Shown here piece after piece: positions 1 to 9,294 of a DNA stretch of 64,000 nucleotides. The notes beneath the pieces are model-generated. The model saw only the letters and a program-made list of their open reading frames with translations, was not told the origin of the DNA and searched no databases. Source of the stretch: Levilactobacillus zymae DSM 19395 (GTDB taxonomy: Bacteria; Bacillota; Bacilli; Lactobacillales; Lactobacillaceae). Numbering within the stretch: the first letter of the stretch is position 1; each line of letters opens with the position of its first letter. The stretch spans positions 186,001 through 250,000 of the forward strand of contig NZ_AZDW01000013.1 in the NCBI RefSeq assembly GCF_001434115.1, read 5' to 3'. The position numbers and the translations under genes were made by a program.

Positions 1-2
1 GA

Positions 3-3000
3 CTCACCGAACTGGTGCAGACGGCCAAACAGCGGGGCTACACGGCGTTGGCCCTGACGGATCAAAACGTGATGTACGGCACGGTGGCCTTCTATAACGC
101 CTGTCAACAGGCCGGCATCAAGCCGTTACTGGGGCTGACCCTCAGCACCCAGGGGATAGTGGTCACGGGGGAGACCGCCAAGGACTGGGTCTTCATTGCC
201 CGCGACTTCACGGGCTATCAGCATTTGATGCAACTCAGTACGGCCTACCAGGTCGCGCAGGCCCCGGTCGATTTGATCCAGGAAACGGCGCTGCTGAGCC
301 ACCTCGCCGTGATCGCGCCACTGACCAGTGAGGTCCACCAACTCCTCGCGGCGGGGGATGTGACCGCCGCCACGCAGGTCGTGACCCGCTTACAGCAATG
401 GGTGCCCACCGACTGCCTGTATCTGGGGGTCGCTGCGGATACGTCTTCGACCGTTCGAACGGGACTCACCCGCGTGGCCCAGCAGACGGGGGCCACGGTG
501 ACTGCCCTCAGTCCGGTGCGTTACCTTAACCGTGAAGACCAGTTTGCGGTCAACGTGTTACGGGCCATCGACGCCGGCGCGACCATCGACGATCCCGTCA
601 CGGCCCAACGGCAACTGGGGCAACACTGGCTGGTGCCGGCCGCCGAACAGGTCGACCGGTACCAAGACCTGCCGGACGCCGCGGCGGCGACCGAACGGTT
701 GGCCGCCACGACCGACGTGACGTTGCGGTTTCAACAACCCCAACTGCCCCAATTTCCGACGCCCCAGCAGGTCTCGTCGCAGGACTATCTGCGGCAGCTG
801 TGTGAACGGGGACTGACCACCCGGCTGCGGGCCCAACCCGGAGCGGATGCCCAGGGCTATCACGACCGGCTGTCCCGCGAGTTAGGCGTGATCCACCGGA
901 TGGGGTTTGACGACTATTTCTTGATCGTGTGGGACGTGATGAACTTCGCTCACCGGGCCCACATTCAGACGGGACCGGGCCGAGGCTCGGCGGCCGGGTC
1001 GCTGGTGGCCTATGCCCTGGCCATCACCGAGGTCGACCCGCTGCAGTACCACCTCCTATTCGAACGATTCTTAAGCGAAGAACGGGCGCAGATGCCCGAT
1101 ATCGACCTGGACATTCCCGATGACCGCCGGCAGGAAGTCTTGCAGTACGTTCACGACAAATACGGGCATTTACGGGTGGCTCAAATCATCACCTTCGGGA
1201 CCCTGGCGGCTAAGGCGGCGTTGCGGGACGTGGGCCGGGTCCTCGGGGTCAGTTCCTACGAGATGAGCGACTGGAGTGCGGCGATCCCCAACCAGTTGCA
1301 CATTACCTTAAAGGACGCCTACCAACAGTCGCAGCGACTGCGGAACTTGGTGGCCGATAGCGACCGCAACCGGTTACTGTTTGCAACCGCCCAACGGTTG
1401 GAAGGGTTACCTCGCAACTATTCGACTCACGCGGCCGGAATCGTGTTGAGTCAGGGCCAACTGACCGATTTGGTCCCGCTACAACCCGGCAGTGAGGGCC
1501 TCTTAATGACCCAATACCCCAAGGATACCGTGGAAGCCGTTGGCCTCTTAAAGATGGACTTCTTGGGGTTACGCAACCTCAGTATCCTGGCGAACGCCCT
1601 ACGGTTGGTCCAGAAACAGACCGGCCAAAAACTTGACCTCAATCGGATCGATTTCAACGACCCGGCGACCCTCAAGCTCTTCGCCCAGGGGGAAACCAAC
1701 GGGGTCTTCCAATTCGAATCCGCGGGGATCAAGCGGGTTTTGCGGCAACTTCAACCGGACAGCTTTGAACTGGTCGCGGCGGTCAACGCCTTGTACCGGC
1801 CCGGCCCGATGGAAAATATCGATACCTTTATCCGACGTAAACGCGGCCAGGAACCCGTGACCTACGCGGCCGAGGCGTTAAAGCCCATTCTCGGGCCGAC
1901 CTACGGGGTGCTGGTCTACCAGGAACAGGTCATGCAGGTCGCCTCGACCATGGGGGGCTTTACCCTGGGACAAGCCGACCTGTTACGGCGCGCCATGAGT
2001 AAGAAGAAAAAGCAGACCATGGATGCGATGCAAAAGCAGTTCGTCCAGGGGGCCGTCAAATTGGGGTACGCCCCGGACGTCGCCCAGCGGGTCTTTGCCT
2101 ACATGGACCGGTTTGCCAACTACGGGTTCAACCGGTCCCACGCGGTGGCCTACAGCAAGCTGGCCTTTCAGCTGGCCTACCTCAAGGCCCATTACCCGGG
2201 GCCGTTCTACGCGGCCCTGCTGAATTCGGTGATCAACGTGCCGGCCAAGACCAAGCTGTATTTGACCGAAGCCAAGCGCCACGGGGTCACCATCTTACCG
2301 CCCGACATCAACCAGTCGACGGCCTACTTTAACTTACAGGAGCGAGCCATCATCTTTGGTTTGAGCTCGATCAAGGGGGTCCGCCGCGACTTTCTGCGGG
2401 CGATTCTGGCCGAACGGCACGAGCACGGTCGCTTCAAGACCCTGCACGAGTTCTTGGAGCGCACCGAAGCCAAGTACCGCAAGGAAGACCTGCTCGACGC
2501 CATGGTCTACGCGGGGGCCTTCGATCATTTTGGGTATAATCGCGCCGAATTGATTGCGGCCATTCCCGAGTTCTTGAGTACCGTGGAATTATCGGGCAAC
2601 AACGTCGAACTCTTTACGGCTTTGGCGCCGAAAGTCAACCCCCAACCGGATCTCGATCTGATGACCAAGCTGACCAAGGAGGAGGCCGTCTTGGGGGCCT
2701 ACCTCTCCGGCCACCCGGTCGAACAGTACCGGGACCTCCGGCAGCAACGCCACGCTCAACCCATCAGCGAATTGGGCAGTGTGACCCAGGCAACGGTGGT
2801 GGTCTACGTGACCGGGATTCGCAAGATTCGGACCAAGCGGGGGGAGCCGATGGCGTTTCTGACGGTCAGCGACGAGACCGCCGATCTAAGCATCACCGTT
2901 TTTCCCAACCAATACCGGCGGGCGGCGGAGTGGCTTAAGACCGGACAGGTGATCGTGGTCCAAGGCAAGGTGGAGCGCGACCGGGGCCTGCAACTGGTGG

Positions 3001-3287
3001 CTAATCGCCTGCAACTGGCGCCCAAACCGACCTCCCCGGCCACGTTGCCGGCGGGTCCCCGGTGGTTTATTCGGGTGGACGCCCAACACGACGACCGCCA
3101 AACCGCTACCCAGCTGGCCCACCTGTTGACGCAAAACGTCGGGCCCGTTCCGGTGATCGTCTACCAGCCCCAAACGGACCAAAAACGGGTGTTACCCCAA
3201 CAGCAATGGCTCCGGGCGGACGCCCAATTGCGCGGGCCGCTCGAAACCCTGATGGGCGCGGGGAATGTGGTTTTGCAGAATGGGTAG
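3..3287 (+). CDS. dnaE: DNA polymerase III alpha subunit DnaE (5' end cut by window edge)
   Basis: Replicative/lesion-tolerant C-family DNA polymerase subunit. The reading frame is open from base 3, so the true start lies just outside the window; about 1094 residues remain against roughly 1110 in Firmicute DnaE. Visible parts in order: most of an N-terminal PHP domain (ALTDQN near the start), the polymerase palm with GPGRGSAAGS and PDIDLDIPDDR carrying catalytic aspartates, the YRPGPMENI and YQEQVM motifs of the fingers, FNRSHAVAYS, and a C-terminal OB fold (from about 2790, VYVTGIRKIRTKRGEPMAFL). This is the DnaE type, not PolC, because no exonuclease domain is inserted. It ends 93 bases before a transaldolase-like gene. 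Confidence 0.97.
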   Translation, partial: LTELVQTAKQRGYTALALTDQNVMYGTVAFYNACQQAGIKPLLGLTLSTQGIVVTGETAKDWVFIARDFTGYQHLMQLSTAYQVAQAPVDLIQETALLSHLAVIAPLTSEVHQLLAAGDVTAATQVVTRLQQWVPTDCLYLGVAADTSSTVRTGLTRVAQQTGATVTALSPVRYLNREDQFAVNVLRAIDAGATIDDPVTAQRQLGQHWLVPAAEQVDRYQDLPDAAAATERLAATTDVTLRFQQPQLPQFPTPQQVSSQDYLRQLCERGLTTRLRAQPGADAQGYHDRLSRELGVIHRMGFDDYFLIVWDVMNFAHRAHIQTGPGRGSAAGSLVAYALAITEVDPLQYHLLFERFLSEERAQMPDIDLDIPDDRRQEVLQYVHDKYGHLRVAQIITFGTLAAKAALRDVGRVLGVSSYEMSDWSAAIPNQLHITLKDAYQQSQRLRNLVADSDRNRLLFATAQRLEGLPRNYSTHAAGIVLSQGQLTDLVPLQPGSEGLLMTQYPKDTVEAVGLLKMDFLGLRNLSILANALRLVQKQTGQKLDLNRIDFNDPATLKLFAQGETNGVFQFESAGIKRVLRQLQPDSFELVAAVNALYRPGPMENIDTFIRRKRGQEPVTYAAEALKPILGPTYGVLVYQEQVMQVASTMGGFTLGQADLLRRAMSKKKKQTMDAMQKQFVQGAVKLGYAPDVAQRVFAYMDRFANYGFNRSHAVAYSKLAFQLAYLKAHYPGPFYAALLNSVINVPAKTKLYLTEAKRHGVTILPPDINQSTAYFNLQERAIIFGLSSIKGVRRDFLRAILAERHEHGRFKTLHEFLERTEAKYRKEDLLDAMVYAGAFDHFGYNRAELIAAIPEFLSTVELSGNNVELFTALAPKVNPQPDLDLMTKLTKEEAVLGAYLSGHPVEQYRDLRQQRHAQPISELGSVTQATVVVYVTGIRKIRTKRGEPMAFLTVSDETADLSITVFPNQYRRAAEWLKTGQVIVVQGKVERDRGLQLVANRLQLAPKPTSPATLPAGPRWFIRVDAQHDDRQTATQLAHLLTQNVGPVPVIVYQPQTDQKRVLPQQQWLRADAQLRGPLETLMGAGNVVLQNG

Positions 3288-3310
3288 ACCAATTTAATTA
3301 AAAATACCTC

Positions 3311-3347
3311 TAGACTATTTATAAAGGCTTTGGTACGATTGTACCAA
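3311..3347 (+). promoter_or_regulatory. Putative promoter with overlapping inverted repeat before the transaldolase gene
   Basis: TAGACT (3311-3316), 17 bases, then an extended -10 TGGTACGAT (TACGAT at 3334-3339). A perfect inverted repeat TTGGTAC-GATT-GTACCAA (3330-3347) covers the -10, so a repressor site or a 5' hairpin is possible. The motif matches are seen; the function is inferred. Confidence 0.4.
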
Positions 3348-3380
3348 TGATTAATAAAAAATAGCTCTGGAGGTTTTTTC

Positions 3381-4097
3381 ATGCAACTAAACGTTAAGGT
3401 TTACTCAGATGGTGCCGAATTGTCTGCCATGAAACAGGTGGCCGCGCAGGGAGTCGTGCAAGGGTTTACGACCAACCCCAGTTTAATGAAGGCGGCGGGG
3501 ATCACGGATTACTTGGCCTTTGCCAAAGAGGCCGTGGCCACGTTCCCGGACCGATCGATCAGTTTTGAGGTCTTCGCTAACCAACCGGATCAGATGTTAA
3601 AAGAAGCCCAGGTCTTGGCCCAGTTAGGCCAACACGTGGCCGTCAAGGTGCCCATCATCCGGGCGACCGGCGAAGACAACACGGCCGTAATCACCAAGTT
3701 ATCCCAGGCGGGCGTGCAGGTGAACGTCACGGCGATCACCACGCTGGACCAAGTGAAGTTGGCCGTTGCGGCCTTAGACGAAAAGACCGGGGGCATCGTG
3801 TCCGTCTTTGCCGGGCGGGTCGCCGATACCGGTGTTGACCCCTTACCATTGATGCGAGCGGCCGCCAAGGTCTGCCATACCAAGGCGGGCGTCGAACTGC
3901 TGTGGGCCAGCACCCGTGAAGTCTTTAACATTGTCCAGGCCGACCAAACCGGCTGTGACATTATCACGGTGCCACCCAAGATCTTAGCCAAGTTACCGAA
4001 GTTCGGGAAGGATGCCTTCCAGGTTTCCGTGGATACGGTCAAGACCTTCGACGCCGATATTGCGGAATTGGGCTTTACCATTCCGACCGCCGATTAA
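3381..4097 (+). CDS. Transaldolase / fructose-6-phosphate aldolase family protein
   Basis: A 238-residue class I aldolase of the small transaldolase (MipB/TalC/FSA) family. The family either transfers dihydroxyacetone units between sugar phosphates or cleaves fructose-6-phosphate; sequence alone does not decide which. Visible: TTNPS at residues 30-34, HVAVKVPI with the likely Schiff-base Lys89, FAGRVADTGVDP, and LLWASTREVFN. The ATG follows CTGGAGG with 10 bases spacing. It sits between dnaE and pyk, the place where homofermentative lactobacilli carry pfkA; no phosphofructokinase is present. It probably links pentose phosphates to hexose phosphates in a phosphoketolase metabolism (inference). 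Confidence 0.88.
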   Translation: MQLNVKVYSDGAELSAMKQVAAQGVVQGFTTNPSLMKAAGITDYLAFAKEAVATFPDRSISFEVFANQPDQMLKEAQVLAQLGQHVAVKVPIIRATGEDNTAVITKLSQAGVQVNVTAITTLDQVKLAVAALDEKTGGIVSVFAGRVADTGVDPLPLMRAAAKVCHTKAGVELLWASTREVFNIVQADQTGCDIITVPPKILAKLPKFGKDAFQVSVDTVKTFDADIAELGFTIPTAD

Positions 4098-4174
4098 GGG
4101 AAACTGGTTAACGAATAGATTATTTAATTATAAATTATAACTAATCTTAATCATCAATCTATCATTTAAGGGTC

Positions 4175-4191
4175 AAGCGAAAACGCTTACT
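4175..4191 (+). promoter_or_regulatory. cre-like palindrome upstream of pyk
   Basis: AAGCG-AAAA-CGCTT (4175-4188) is a perfect inverted repeat with the CG core of a CcpA operator. Aligned to TGNNANCGNTNNCA it misses the first T and the last A. It lies about 45 bases above the putative -35 of pyk, a position compatible with CcpA activation known for glycolytic operons in related bacteria. CcpA binding is inference. Confidence 0.35.
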
Positions 4192-4234
4192 TTGAGAATT
4201 TGGCTACAAAGTCACCGAAATTCAGGGAACATAG

Positions 4235-4263
4235 CAGACATAAATTTTTAAAAGTGCTAAAAT
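4235..4263 (+). promoter_or_regulatory. Putative pyk promoter
   Basis: CAGACA (4235-4240), 17 bases, extended -10 TGCTAAAAT with TAAAAT at 4258-4263. This would give a leader of about 90 bases before the pyk start at 4360. Confidence 0.5.
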
Positions 4264-4359
4264 ACTTTTGGAATCAAATTTGTGCCGAAGTTTTTGGTCT
4301 GCCGAATTTTTTGTTCGACAGATTGGATTCGTGCCAATTCTAAAGGAGAGATTTTTCTA

Positions 4360-6117
4360 ATGAAGAAAACCAAGATCGTAAGTACCCTTGGTCCTGCAAG
4401 TACTGACGTTGATACCATTGTTAAGTTGATTGAATCCGGAGCCAACATCTTCCGGTTCAACTTCTCCCATGGTGATCACGAAGAACACCTTGGCCGGTTG
4501 GAAAACGTCCACAAGGCTGAAAAGATTACTGGTAAGACTGTCGGCATCATGCTAGACACGAAGGGTGCTGAAATCCGGACGACCGTTGAAAAGGGCGGGA
4601 AGCTTGATTTCCACACTGGTGACGAATTCCGCATCTCCATGGATGCTTCCCTCGAAGGGACGAAGGAAAAGATCGCGGTTACTTACCCAGGTCTGTTCGA
4701 TGACGTCCACGAAGGCGGCCACGTGCTGTTCGATGACGGTCTGTTAGACACGGTCGTTGAAAAGAAGGACGACGCAACTAAGGAATTAGTTGTGAAGGTT
4801 CAAAACGATGGTGTCTTGGGTTCCCGGAAGGGTGTTAACGCCCCTGGTGTTTCCATCAACTTACCTGGGATCACTGAAAAGGACTCCGACGACATTCGCT
4901 TTGGTTTGGACCACGAAATCAACTTCATCGCGGCTTCCTTCGTTCGTAAGCCACAAGATGTCATGGACATCCGTGAATTACTCGAAGAAAAGCACATGGA
5001 ACACGTTCAAATCTTCCCAAAGATCGAATCCCAAGAAGGAATCAACAACTTTGATGACATCATCAAGGTTTCCGATGGGTTAATGGTTGCTCGTGGGGAC
5101 ATGGGGGTTGAAATCCCAACGGAAAACGTACCGTTGGTTCAAAAGGCCCTGATCAAGAAGTGCAACATCTTAGGCAAGCCAGTTATCACGGCGACCCAAA
5201 TGTTGGACTCCATGCAAGAAAACCCACGTCCTACGCGTGCCGAAGCTTCTGACGTGGCGAACGCCGTCTTTGATGGGACCGACGCCACCATGCTTTCTGG
5301 TGAAAGTGCTAACGGTGAATACCCTGTAGAATCCGTTGCCACGATGAACCGGATCGACATCAAGGCTGAAAACGCCTTACCAGAATTTGGTCGGGACAAC
5401 TTGGACTTCGACAACGGTGACGTGACCGAATCCATCGGTGCTTCCGTTGCCCGGGTAGCCAACGAATTGGGCGTTAAGACCATCGTAGCAGCTACTGAAA
5501 GTGGCTACACCGCTAAGATGATCTCCAAGTACCGTCCTAACGCTGACATCTTGGCCGTCACGTTTGACGACCGGACTCGTCGGGGCTTGATGGTTAACTG
5601 GGGTGTTTACCCAATCGTGACCGAAAAGCCAGCGAACACCGATGAAATGTTCGACTTGGCTGCTGCCAAGGCCGTTGAAACCGGCTTAGCTAAGGAAGGC
5701 GACTTGATTCTGATCACCGCTGGTGTGCCAGTTGGCGAACGCGGGACCACGAACTTGATGAAGATCCAATTAATTGGCTCTAAGTTAGTTCAAGGCCAAG
5801 GTGTCGGTGACGACACGGTGATTGGCAAGGCCATCATCGCAAACTCCGCTGCTGAAGCTAACGCTAAGGTCGTTGAAGGTGGTATCTTAATCGCTAAGAA
5901 CACCGACAAGGATTACTTGCCAGCTATCGAAAAGTCCAGTGCCGTGATCGTTGAAAACGGTGGCTTGACTTCTCACGCAGCCGTTGTGGGAATTTCCATG
6001 GGAATCCCAGTTATCGTTGGTGCTACGGGTGCCAGTGACAAGATCTCTGATGGCGAATTGATTACCGTTGATTCCCGTCGGGGCATTGTTTACCACGGTG
6101 CTTCCAACGCGCTTTAA
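4360..6117 (+). CDS. pyk: Pyruvate kinase
   Basis: Converts phosphoenolpyruvate and ADP to pyruvate and ATP, the last step of glycolysis. The 585-residue protein is the long Bacilli form: an A/B/C-domain catalytic core (NFSHGDHEEH near residue 31, KIESQEG near 220, ATQMLDSM near 278) plus a C-terminal PEP-utiliser-like domain with GGLTSHAAVVG near 535. The start is the ATG after AAAGGAGA; an in-frame extension to 4282 lacks a ribosome site and unrelated residues are added, so it was not used. Codons are strongly biased to the highly expressed set, unlike dnaE. Followed by a strong terminator. Confidence 0.98.
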   Translation: MKKTKIVSTLGPASTDVDTIVKLIESGANIFRFNFSHGDHEEHLGRLENVHKAEKITGKTVGIMLDTKGAEIRTTVEKGGKLDFHTGDEFRISMDASLEGTKEKIAVTYPGLFDDVHEGGHVLFDDGLLDTVVEKKDDATKELVVKVQNDGVLGSRKGVNAPGVSINLPGITEKDSDDIRFGLDHEINFIAASFVRKPQDVMDIRELLEEKHMEHVQIFPKIESQEGINNFDDIIKVSDGLMVARGDMGVEIPTENVPLVQKALIKKCNILGKPVITATQMLDSMQENPRPTRAEASDVANAVFDGTDATMLSGESANGEYPVESVATMNRIDIKAENALPEFGRDNLDFDNGDVTESIGASVARVANELGVKTIVAATESGYTAKMISKYRPNADILAVTFDDRTRRGLMVNWGVYPIVTEKPANTDEMFDLAAAKAVETGLAKEGDLILITAGVPVGERGTTNLMKIQLIGSKLVQGQGVGDDTVIGKAIIANSAAEANAKVVEGGILIAKNTDKDYLPAIEKSSAVIVENGGLTSHAAVVGISMGIPVIVGATGASDKISDGELITVDSRRGIVYHGASNAL

Positions 6118-6140
6118 GCTTAAATTTTAAATTAAGGGAA

Positions 6141-6171
6141 ACGGACTCGCCAATTGGTGAGTCCGTTTTTT
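6141..6171 (+). terminator. Rho-independent terminator of pyk
   Basis: An 11-bp perfect stem ACGGACTCGCC / GGTGAGTCCGT with AATT loop, followed by a T run. Confidence 0.93.
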
Positions 6172-6301
6172 GGTCAAGACGTTAAATTCCCGGCAAAAAA
6201 TCGGCCAGGTCCCTCGCTAGTTAGGCGGTTTCCGTGTAAAATACAAGTTAGTGACTTTAAGAACGGACCCCCGGGAGTGGTCGGGGAGAAATGAGGAAAT
6301 T

Positions 6302-7192
6302 ATGGATAAATTATTAGGACGGGTGATCACGGGCAGTGTCACCGACGAGAACGAAACGGACTACTTCGTGCAGGCCAACGGGACCACGTTTCGCCTAGCG
6401 AAAAGCGAGATCAAGAAGCCGTTGAAGGCCGGGGCCACGTTTAAGGGCTTCGCCTACGAAAACGAGGACCATCACCTGACCATCACCCGGGAGGTTCCCC
6501 AGGTCCAGGTCGACCATTATGGTTGGGGCACGGTGGTACGCAGCCAGCGGACGTTGGGCGTCTTCGTCAACATTGGCTTACCCGATAAGGACATGGTGGT
6601 GTCGCTCGACGACCTGCCCAGCATGATGGAACTCTGGCCGCAACAGGGCGATCGCTTATTGATCGCGTTACGCGAGGATAACAAGCAGCGTCTGTGGGGC
6701 GTGTTGGCCGACACGGACATCTTCCAGGCAATCGCCCAAGCGGGGAAGAAGCGCATGGAAAACGCCAACGTCACGGCTACGGTGTACCAGGATAAGCTCG
6801 TAGGGACCCGGGTCATGACCGACCACTACGAGTTGGGCTTCATTCACCCCAGCGAACGGGAGGTCGAACCACGCTTAGGGGCCCAGGTCCAAGCCCGCGT
6901 CATTGGGGTGCACGACGACGGCACGTTGAACCTGTCGCTCAAGCCCCGGGCCTACGAGGCCATCGACGACGATGCCGCGATGTTATTAGCGGCCCTGGAA
7001 CACAGTGAAGCGGGACACTTGGAATTTAGTGACAAGAGTTCCCCGGCGGCTATCAAGGCCTACTTTGGGATCAGCAAGGGTCAGTTCAAACGCGCTATCG
7101 GGCACCTGCTCAAGGCCGACAAGATCACGCAACATGATGGGCAACTGTGGCTCAAGACCCCGGCGACCTCCACGGACGAGCCGGCGGACTAG
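6302..7192 (+). CDS. cvfB: S1-domain RNA-binding protein, CvfB family
   Basis: A 296-residue protein of the conserved virulence factor B/YitL family: tandem S1-like OB folds (GWGTVVRSQRTLGVFVNIG from about residue 75; a further S1 repeat with GFIHPSE and DGTLNLSLKPR) and a C-terminal winged helix that ends in KADKITQHDGQLWLK. The family binds RNA and influences expression of many genes; the exact target is not known. The ATG follows GAGGAAAT; an upstream in-frame GTG at 6251 has no ribosome site. Only 19 bases separate it from xerD, so the two are probably co-transcribed. Confidence 0.88.
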   Translation: MDKLLGRVITGSVTDENETDYFVQANGTTFRLAKSEIKKPLKAGATFKGFAYENEDHHLTITREVPQVQVDHYGWGTVVRSQRTLGVFVNIGLPDKDMVVSLDDLPSMMELWPQQGDRLLIALREDNKQRLWGVLADTDIFQAIAQAGKKRMENANVTATVYQDKLVGTRVMTDHYELGFIHPSEREVEPRLGAQVQARVIGVHDDGTLNLSLKPRAYEAIDDDAAMLLAALEHSEAGHLEFSDKSSPAAIKAYFGISKGQFKRAIGHLLKADKITQHDGQLWLKTPATSTDEPAD

Positions 7193-7211
7193 GCGCTTAG
7201 GAGGCGGGGAC

Positions 7212-8108
7212 ATGGCAACCTTTAACGACGCGATTGCGGACTTTACCCATTATTTGACGGTCGAACAGGGGCTGGCGGTCAATTCCGTGACCAGCTACGC
7301 GCAGGAATTGCGCGAACTGGCCGCCTACTTACAGACGCAACAGGTGGCGAGCTTCTTAACGGTCGACCGGCCGCAACTCATGGCCTACCTCGCGGCGTTG
7401 ACCCAGCAAGGGAAGTCGCGCAACTCCGTGATTCACGCGGTGTCGGCGTTGCGTAAGTTTTACCGCTACCTGGTGCAAACGCATCAACTGGCGGTAAACC
7501 CCATGGCCAACGTGGCGGCCCCCAAGCGCGCCGAACACCTGCCGGCCGTCTTGACGGTCGCGGAGGTCGACCGACTTTTGGCTGCGCCGGATACCACGAA
7601 CAAGTACGGGTTGCGCGACCGCGCGATGCTCGAGGTCCTTTACGCCACCGGCCTGCGGGTCAGTGAATTGGTCCATTTGAAACTGGGCGACCTGCACCTA
7701 GAGATGGGGTTGATCCAGACGCTGGGCAAGGGCGATAAGGAACGCATCGTGCCGATCGGCGACGTGGCCAGTGATTGGGTCCAGCAGTACTTAAAGACCA
7801 GCCGCCCGGTCCTGCTCAAGCAGCGAACCAGTCCGTACCTGTTTCTAAACGCCCACGGGGGTGGGTTGACCCGCCAGGCCATTTGGCAAAAGATCAAGCA
7901 TTACGTGGCGTTAGCCGACATTCACAAGGACGTGACGCCCCACACCCTGCGGCATTCGTTTGCCACGCACATCTTGGAAAACGGGGCGGATTTACGGGTG
8001 GTCCAGGAACTCCTGGGGCACGCGGACATTACCACCACCCAGATCTACACGCACATTTCGAAAAAACGGCTCGCGGCGGTATACGATCGCTACCACCCAC
8101 GCGCGTAG
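7212..8108 (+). CDS. xerD: Site-specific tyrosine recombinase XerD
   Basis: Resolves chromosome dimers at dif together with XerC. The 298-residue protein has an N-terminal SAM-like DNA-binding domain (residues 1-90) and the catalytic domain with GLRVSEL (catalytic Arg), HTLRHSFATH (His and Arg), LLGHADITTTQIYTH (His and nucleophile Tyr). The start was set at the ATG 5 bases behind GGAGGCGGGG. Assignment as XerD rather than XerC rests on its location next to scpA-scpB and on the other copy at 35329 lying in the classical topA-xerC-hslV order. Not an integrase of a mobile element: no att-like repeats or phage genes nearby. Confidence 0.92.
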   Translation: MATFNDAIADFTHYLTVEQGLAVNSVTSYAQELRELAAYLQTQQVASFLTVDRPQLMAYLAALTQQGKSRNSVIHAVSALRKFYRYLVQTHQLAVNPMANVAAPKRAEHLPAVLTVAEVDRLLAAPDTTNKYGLRDRAMLEVLYATGLRVSELVHLKLGDLHLEMGLIQTLGKGDKERIVPIGDVASDWVQQYLKTSRPVLLKQRTSPYLFLNAHGGGLTRQAIWQKIKHYVALADIHKDVTPHTLRHSFATHILENGADLRVVQELLGHADITTTQIYTHISKKRLAAVYDRYHPRA

Positions 8109-8165
8109 TTTGTGGTTCACTGCGAAGTGTGGTAAGGTGGGTGGACGTGAAAACGGAGGGAAAGC

Positions 8166-8561
8166 ATGTTACTCAAGTATCGCAGCGATTATCAGAAGAT
8201 TGCGATGGGGCTGATGAGCCTGTTGCCCAGCTTTAAGGACTGGGATCGTTTGCAACGGGAATTAGCCTGGTATCAGGGGGGCGATGACCGAACCCTGTTT
8301 TTATGGAAGGACCAGTACGACGATTTCGCCGGGGTCCTGGGTACCGAGCGCCAAAGTAATTACGTGATCGTGCGTTTGGTGGGCCTGATGCCCGATAAAC
8401 AGTCCACGGCAAACGTGTGGCAGATGCTCGATCAACTCGCGACGATGGTTCCCCAACAGCGCATAATGGGGACCCTCGCCACATCACAGATTATTGCAAA
8501 GTGGGAATTTCACCATGGACAAAACCACCTCGACCGGCCAACCACTGATTCAGGTCAGTGA
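8166..8561 (+). CDS. ribT: RibT-like GNAT-family protein
   Basis: 131 residues resembling Bacillus subtilis RibT (start MLLKYRSDYQKIAMGLMSLLP; FLWKDQYDDFAGVLG and YVIVRLVGLMP further on), a GNAT-fold protein of the riboflavin locus whose reaction is not settled. The start has GGAGGG 5-6 bases upstream. The last 47 bases overlap the start of scpA. No ribD, ribE, ribA or ribH gene is in the window, so this looks like the retained last gene of a lost riboflavin operon (inference), consistent with a riboswitch-controlled riboflavin importer gene nearby at 10885. Confidence 0.82.
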   Translation: MLLKYRSDYQKIAMGLMSLLPSFKDWDRLQRELAWYQGGDDRTLFLWKDQYDDFAGVLGTERQSNYVIVRLVGLMPDKQSTANVWQMLDQLATMVPQQRIMGTLATSQIIAKWEFHHGQNHLDRPTTDSGQ

Positions 8562-9294
8562 CTTCGAAGGCCCGTTAGACCTGTTATTACATTTAATTAA
8601 AACCAACGAAATGGATATTTACGATATCCGCATCAGCACCATTACCAGTCAGTATCTGACCTACTTACACCAGATGCAGACCCTGCAACTAGACGTGGCC
8701 GGCGAATACTTCGTGATGGCGGCCAACTTGATGGCCATCAAGGCCAAGCTACTCTTACCGAAACCGCAAACGGTCGACCCCGTCGATGACGACGAACCGG
8801 ACGATCCGCGGACCGATCTGGTGACCCAACTGGTCGAATACCAGCGTTACCAACGGGCGGCCGCCGAATTAAAGGACCGCGCCCTGTTGCGGCAACAGCA
8901 CTTTACGCGACCGGCTATGCCGGTCCCGGCCGACACCCCGTTGACGGTGGCCCCGGGCGTGACCGTCATGGACCTGCAAGCGACCTTAGTGCGCCTGGCG
9001 CACCGCGCGACCGTGGCCCAGCCGGTCACCCAACACGTAGCGACGGAACACTTCACCATCAAAGACCAGATGCAAACGGTCTTGCGACGGTTAACGCGGT
9101 TACGCCACCCGATTGCCTTTGACCGGTTGTTCGGACGCTCACCGGTACTCGACGAGGTGGTCACGACCTTTCTGGCGGTGCTGGAACTCGCCCGCCAACG
9201 CCGGGTCGCGTTGCACCAGCCGAGTCGGCTCTTACCCTTAGAGATCAACGCAGTTAAAGGAGGTCTTGACCATGACGCCATTAGCGCAGATTGA
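8515..9294 (+). CDS. scpA: Segregation and condensation protein A
   Basis: Kleisin subunit that bridges Smc heads and recruits ScpB, needed for chromosome condensation. 259 residues, with the ScpA signature [22 protein letters not shown] at residues 14-35 and the C-terminal winged helix ([13 protein letters not shown], then [17 protein letters not shown]). Start at the ATG inside ribT; its ribosome site is weak, so coupling to ribT translation is likely. The end overlaps scpB by 23 bases. Confidence 0.95.
   Translation: MDKTTSTGQPLIQVSDFEGPLDLLLHLIKTNEMDIYDIRISTITSQYLTYLHQMQTLQLDVAGEYFVMAANLMAIKAKLLLPKPQTVDPVDDDEPDDPRTDLVTQLVEYQRYQRAAAELKDRALLRQQHFTRPAMPVPADTPLTVAPGVTVMDLQATLVRLAHRATVAQPVTQHVATEHFTIKDQMQTVLRRLTRLRHPIAFDRLFGRSPVLDEVVTTFLAVLELARQRRVALHQPSRLLPLEINAVKGGLDHDAISAD

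Noticed and set aside
4282-4359. In-frame N-terminal extension of pyk
   Set aside because: No ribosome site and no similarity; the ATG at 4360 follows AAAGGAGA and gives the canonical 585 residues.
7212-8108. XerD/XerC as phage or island integrases
   Set aside because: Both lie in conserved housekeeping order and no att repeats, tRNA target or phage genes are near.
7775-8236. Open frame across the xerD end
   Set aside because: Shadow of xerD and ribT; both of those show full family motifs in their own frames.
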